Shown here: in pieces, positions 6,764 to 7,711 of the stretch
How positions within the stretch are numbered: the first letter of the stretch is position 1
Layout: each line of letters opens with the position of its first letter
Assembly: GCA_019114715.1 (NCBI GenBank)
Contig: DXEZ01000096.1
Location: 1 to 7,711, forward strand
DNA from: Candidatus Sphingobacterium stercoripullorum
GTDB taxonomy: Bacteria; Bacteroidota; Bacteroidia; Sphingobacteriales; Sphingobacteriaceae
Length of the DNA: 7,711 bases
Direction: 5' to 3'
The notes under the pieces: generated by a model
The model's database searches: none
What the model saw: the letters and a program-made list of their open reading frames with translations, nothing else
What the model was told of the DNA's origin: nothing
Translations under genes and position numbers: made by a program

Positions 6764-7711
6764 ATGATGAGATCATTCGTTTTATTTTTAGCTGCTGCGG
6801 GCTTAGCCCTAACGACAGCTTGCCAAAACTTTGAGAAAGGACCTGGAGGTCTAGAATACAAAATTGTCAAAGATGCGGGTAATGAAAAAGCAGTAGAAGG
6901 AGATTTCTTAGCAGTAGACCTAACGGTTACTACAGATAGAGACTCCCTGCTATCGAGCACCTACGACTTAAACTTACCACAAATTGTAAATATAGCTCCC
7001 GACACGATCCCTGGGATTTACCCTGGAGATTACAACTCCATGTTTAAATACTTAGGAGAGGGCGATAGCGCAGTATTTCATTTAGATATGGACACTTTAG
7101 CTGCACAAACAGGTCAGCCGAAGCTTGAGTTTGTTGATAAGCACATGACTTTTACAGTAAATGTTCGTAAGCACTTTAAAAAGGGTGACTTAACAGACTC
7201 GGTATTCTTTGCGCAAATCGACGACTACTACAAAGAAATCTTAGAGGGGCTTAAAGACAAAGAAGAAAGCAATCTGAACGATTACATCGCAAAAAATAAA
7301 TTAGAGCCTCAAAAAACAGCTTCTGGACTACAATATGTAATTGAAGAAGAAGGAAACGGTGAGCTACCTCAAGAAGGAGATACGGTTGTGGTTAACTACG
7401 TAGGTAGATTAATGAACGGCAAAGTATTCGACACGAACGACGAAGACTTAGCGAAAAAGGAAAATGTGCACAACCCTATGAGACCTTACGAGCCGATTCG
7501 CTTCCGCATTGGTCACGACCCAGTTATTCAAGGGTGGACTGAAGGTCTTAAGTTAGTTTCTAAAGGTGGAAAAGCACGTTTAATCGTACCTTCAGAATTG
7601 GGCTACGGTGAGCGTGGTGGTGGCATCATTCCTCCATATGCACCTTTAGTATTCCAGGTGGAATTATTAGAAATTATCCCTAGCCAAGACGAGGCTGAGG
7701 AGATTACCGAG
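6764..7711 (+). CDS. FKBP-type peptidyl-prolyl cis-trans isomerase lipoprotein, GldI-like, C-terminus cut by window edge
   Basis: The frame is open for 316 codons from ATG 6764 to the window end. An in-frame TAG at 6746-6748 limits the start to 6764 or the adjacent ATG at 6767. A short hydrophobic signal ends at Cys20 (LTTAC), a likely lipid-anchor site although the -3 residue is Thr rather than the usual Leu. Residues 188-304 form a canonical FKBP domain, with positions matching the human FKBP12 pocket: Tyr212, Phe222-Asp223, Phe247, VIQGW (254-258), Tyr281, IIPPYAP (288-294) and Phe297. An insert of about 13 charged residues follows FDTN, as seen in other Bacteroidota FKBPs. Residues about 28-138 look like a second, degenerate FKBP fold. 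The protein should assist folding of exported proteins at the envelope. GldI of gliding Flavobacteriia is a related lipoprotein, but motility cannot be inferred from this window. Leucine codons are strongly biased to TTA (19 of 31, no CTC). Confidence 0.93.
   Translation, partial: MMRSFVLFLAAAGLALTTACQNFEKGPGGLEYKIVKDAGNEKAVEGDFLAVDLTVTTDRDSLLSSTYDLNLPQIVNIAPDTIPGIYPGDYNSMFKYLGEGDSAVFHLDMDTLAAQTGQPKLEFVDKHMTFTVNVRKHFKKGDLTDSVFFAQIDDYYKEILEGLKDKEESNLNDYIAKNKLEPQKTASGLQYVIEEEGNGELPQEGDTVVVNYVGRLMNGKVFDTNDEDLAKKENVHNPMRPYEPIRFRIGHDPVIQGWTEGLKLVSKGGKARLIVPSELGYGERGGGIIPPYAPLVFQVELLEIIPSQDEAEEITE

Noticed and set aside
6501..6960. Minus-strand open frames of 91 and 71 codons spanning the nrnA/FKBP junction
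   Set aside because: Both sit antisense to well-supported genes, with intact DHHA1 and FKBP signatures on the plus strand.
1..7711. Search for defence, mobile or secondary-metabolism systems, tRNAs and CRISPR arrays
   Set aside because: No transposase, integrase, regularly spaced repeats, tRNA-like cloverleaf or toxin-antitoxin pair was seen. The gene set is core chromosomal.

Overview
The window reads as ordinary core chromosome of a Bacteroidota bacterium, probably a flavobacterial, cytophagal or sphingobacterial lineage. The clues are a long PriA (at least 806 residues, against about 732 in E. coli), AT-rich leaders with no clear Shine-Dalgarno sequence, two TAnnTTTG hexamer-type -7 elements, and a secreted FKBP lipoprotein placed right behind a DHH phosphoesterase. 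GC content is moderate. No tRNA, rRNA, CRISPR array, insertion sequence, integrase or phage gene is visible, and coding density is high.

Layout. Bases 1-2419 (minus) hold priA, the replication-restart helicase, cut off at its C-terminus by the window edge. A 79-base gap carrying two small inverted repeats separates it from a DUF423 small membrane protein gene (2499-2888, minus), which lies upstream of priA on the same strand. A 133-base divergent intergenic region follows, with an imperfect 20-bp tandem repeat. On the plus strand come an 872-residue membrane-anchored protein of unknown function (3022-5640), a DHH/DHHA1 phosphoesterase of the NrnA type (5728-6741), and a two-domain FKBP-type peptidyl-prolyl isomerase lipoprotein (6764 to beyond 7711).

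How the genes relate. priA and nrnA are housekeeping functions: replication restart, and turnover of very short RNA and/or pAp. The 22-base gap between nrnA and the FKBP gene suggests one transcript. The FKBP lipoprotein would act outside the inner membrane as a folding factor and resembles the GldI group linked to gliding and secretion. The 872-residue protein also faces the envelope. Its N-terminal half looks like two copies of one module and its C-terminal half looks like a beta-propeller. It is the least understood and most interesting item here. I see no convincing new multi-gene system.
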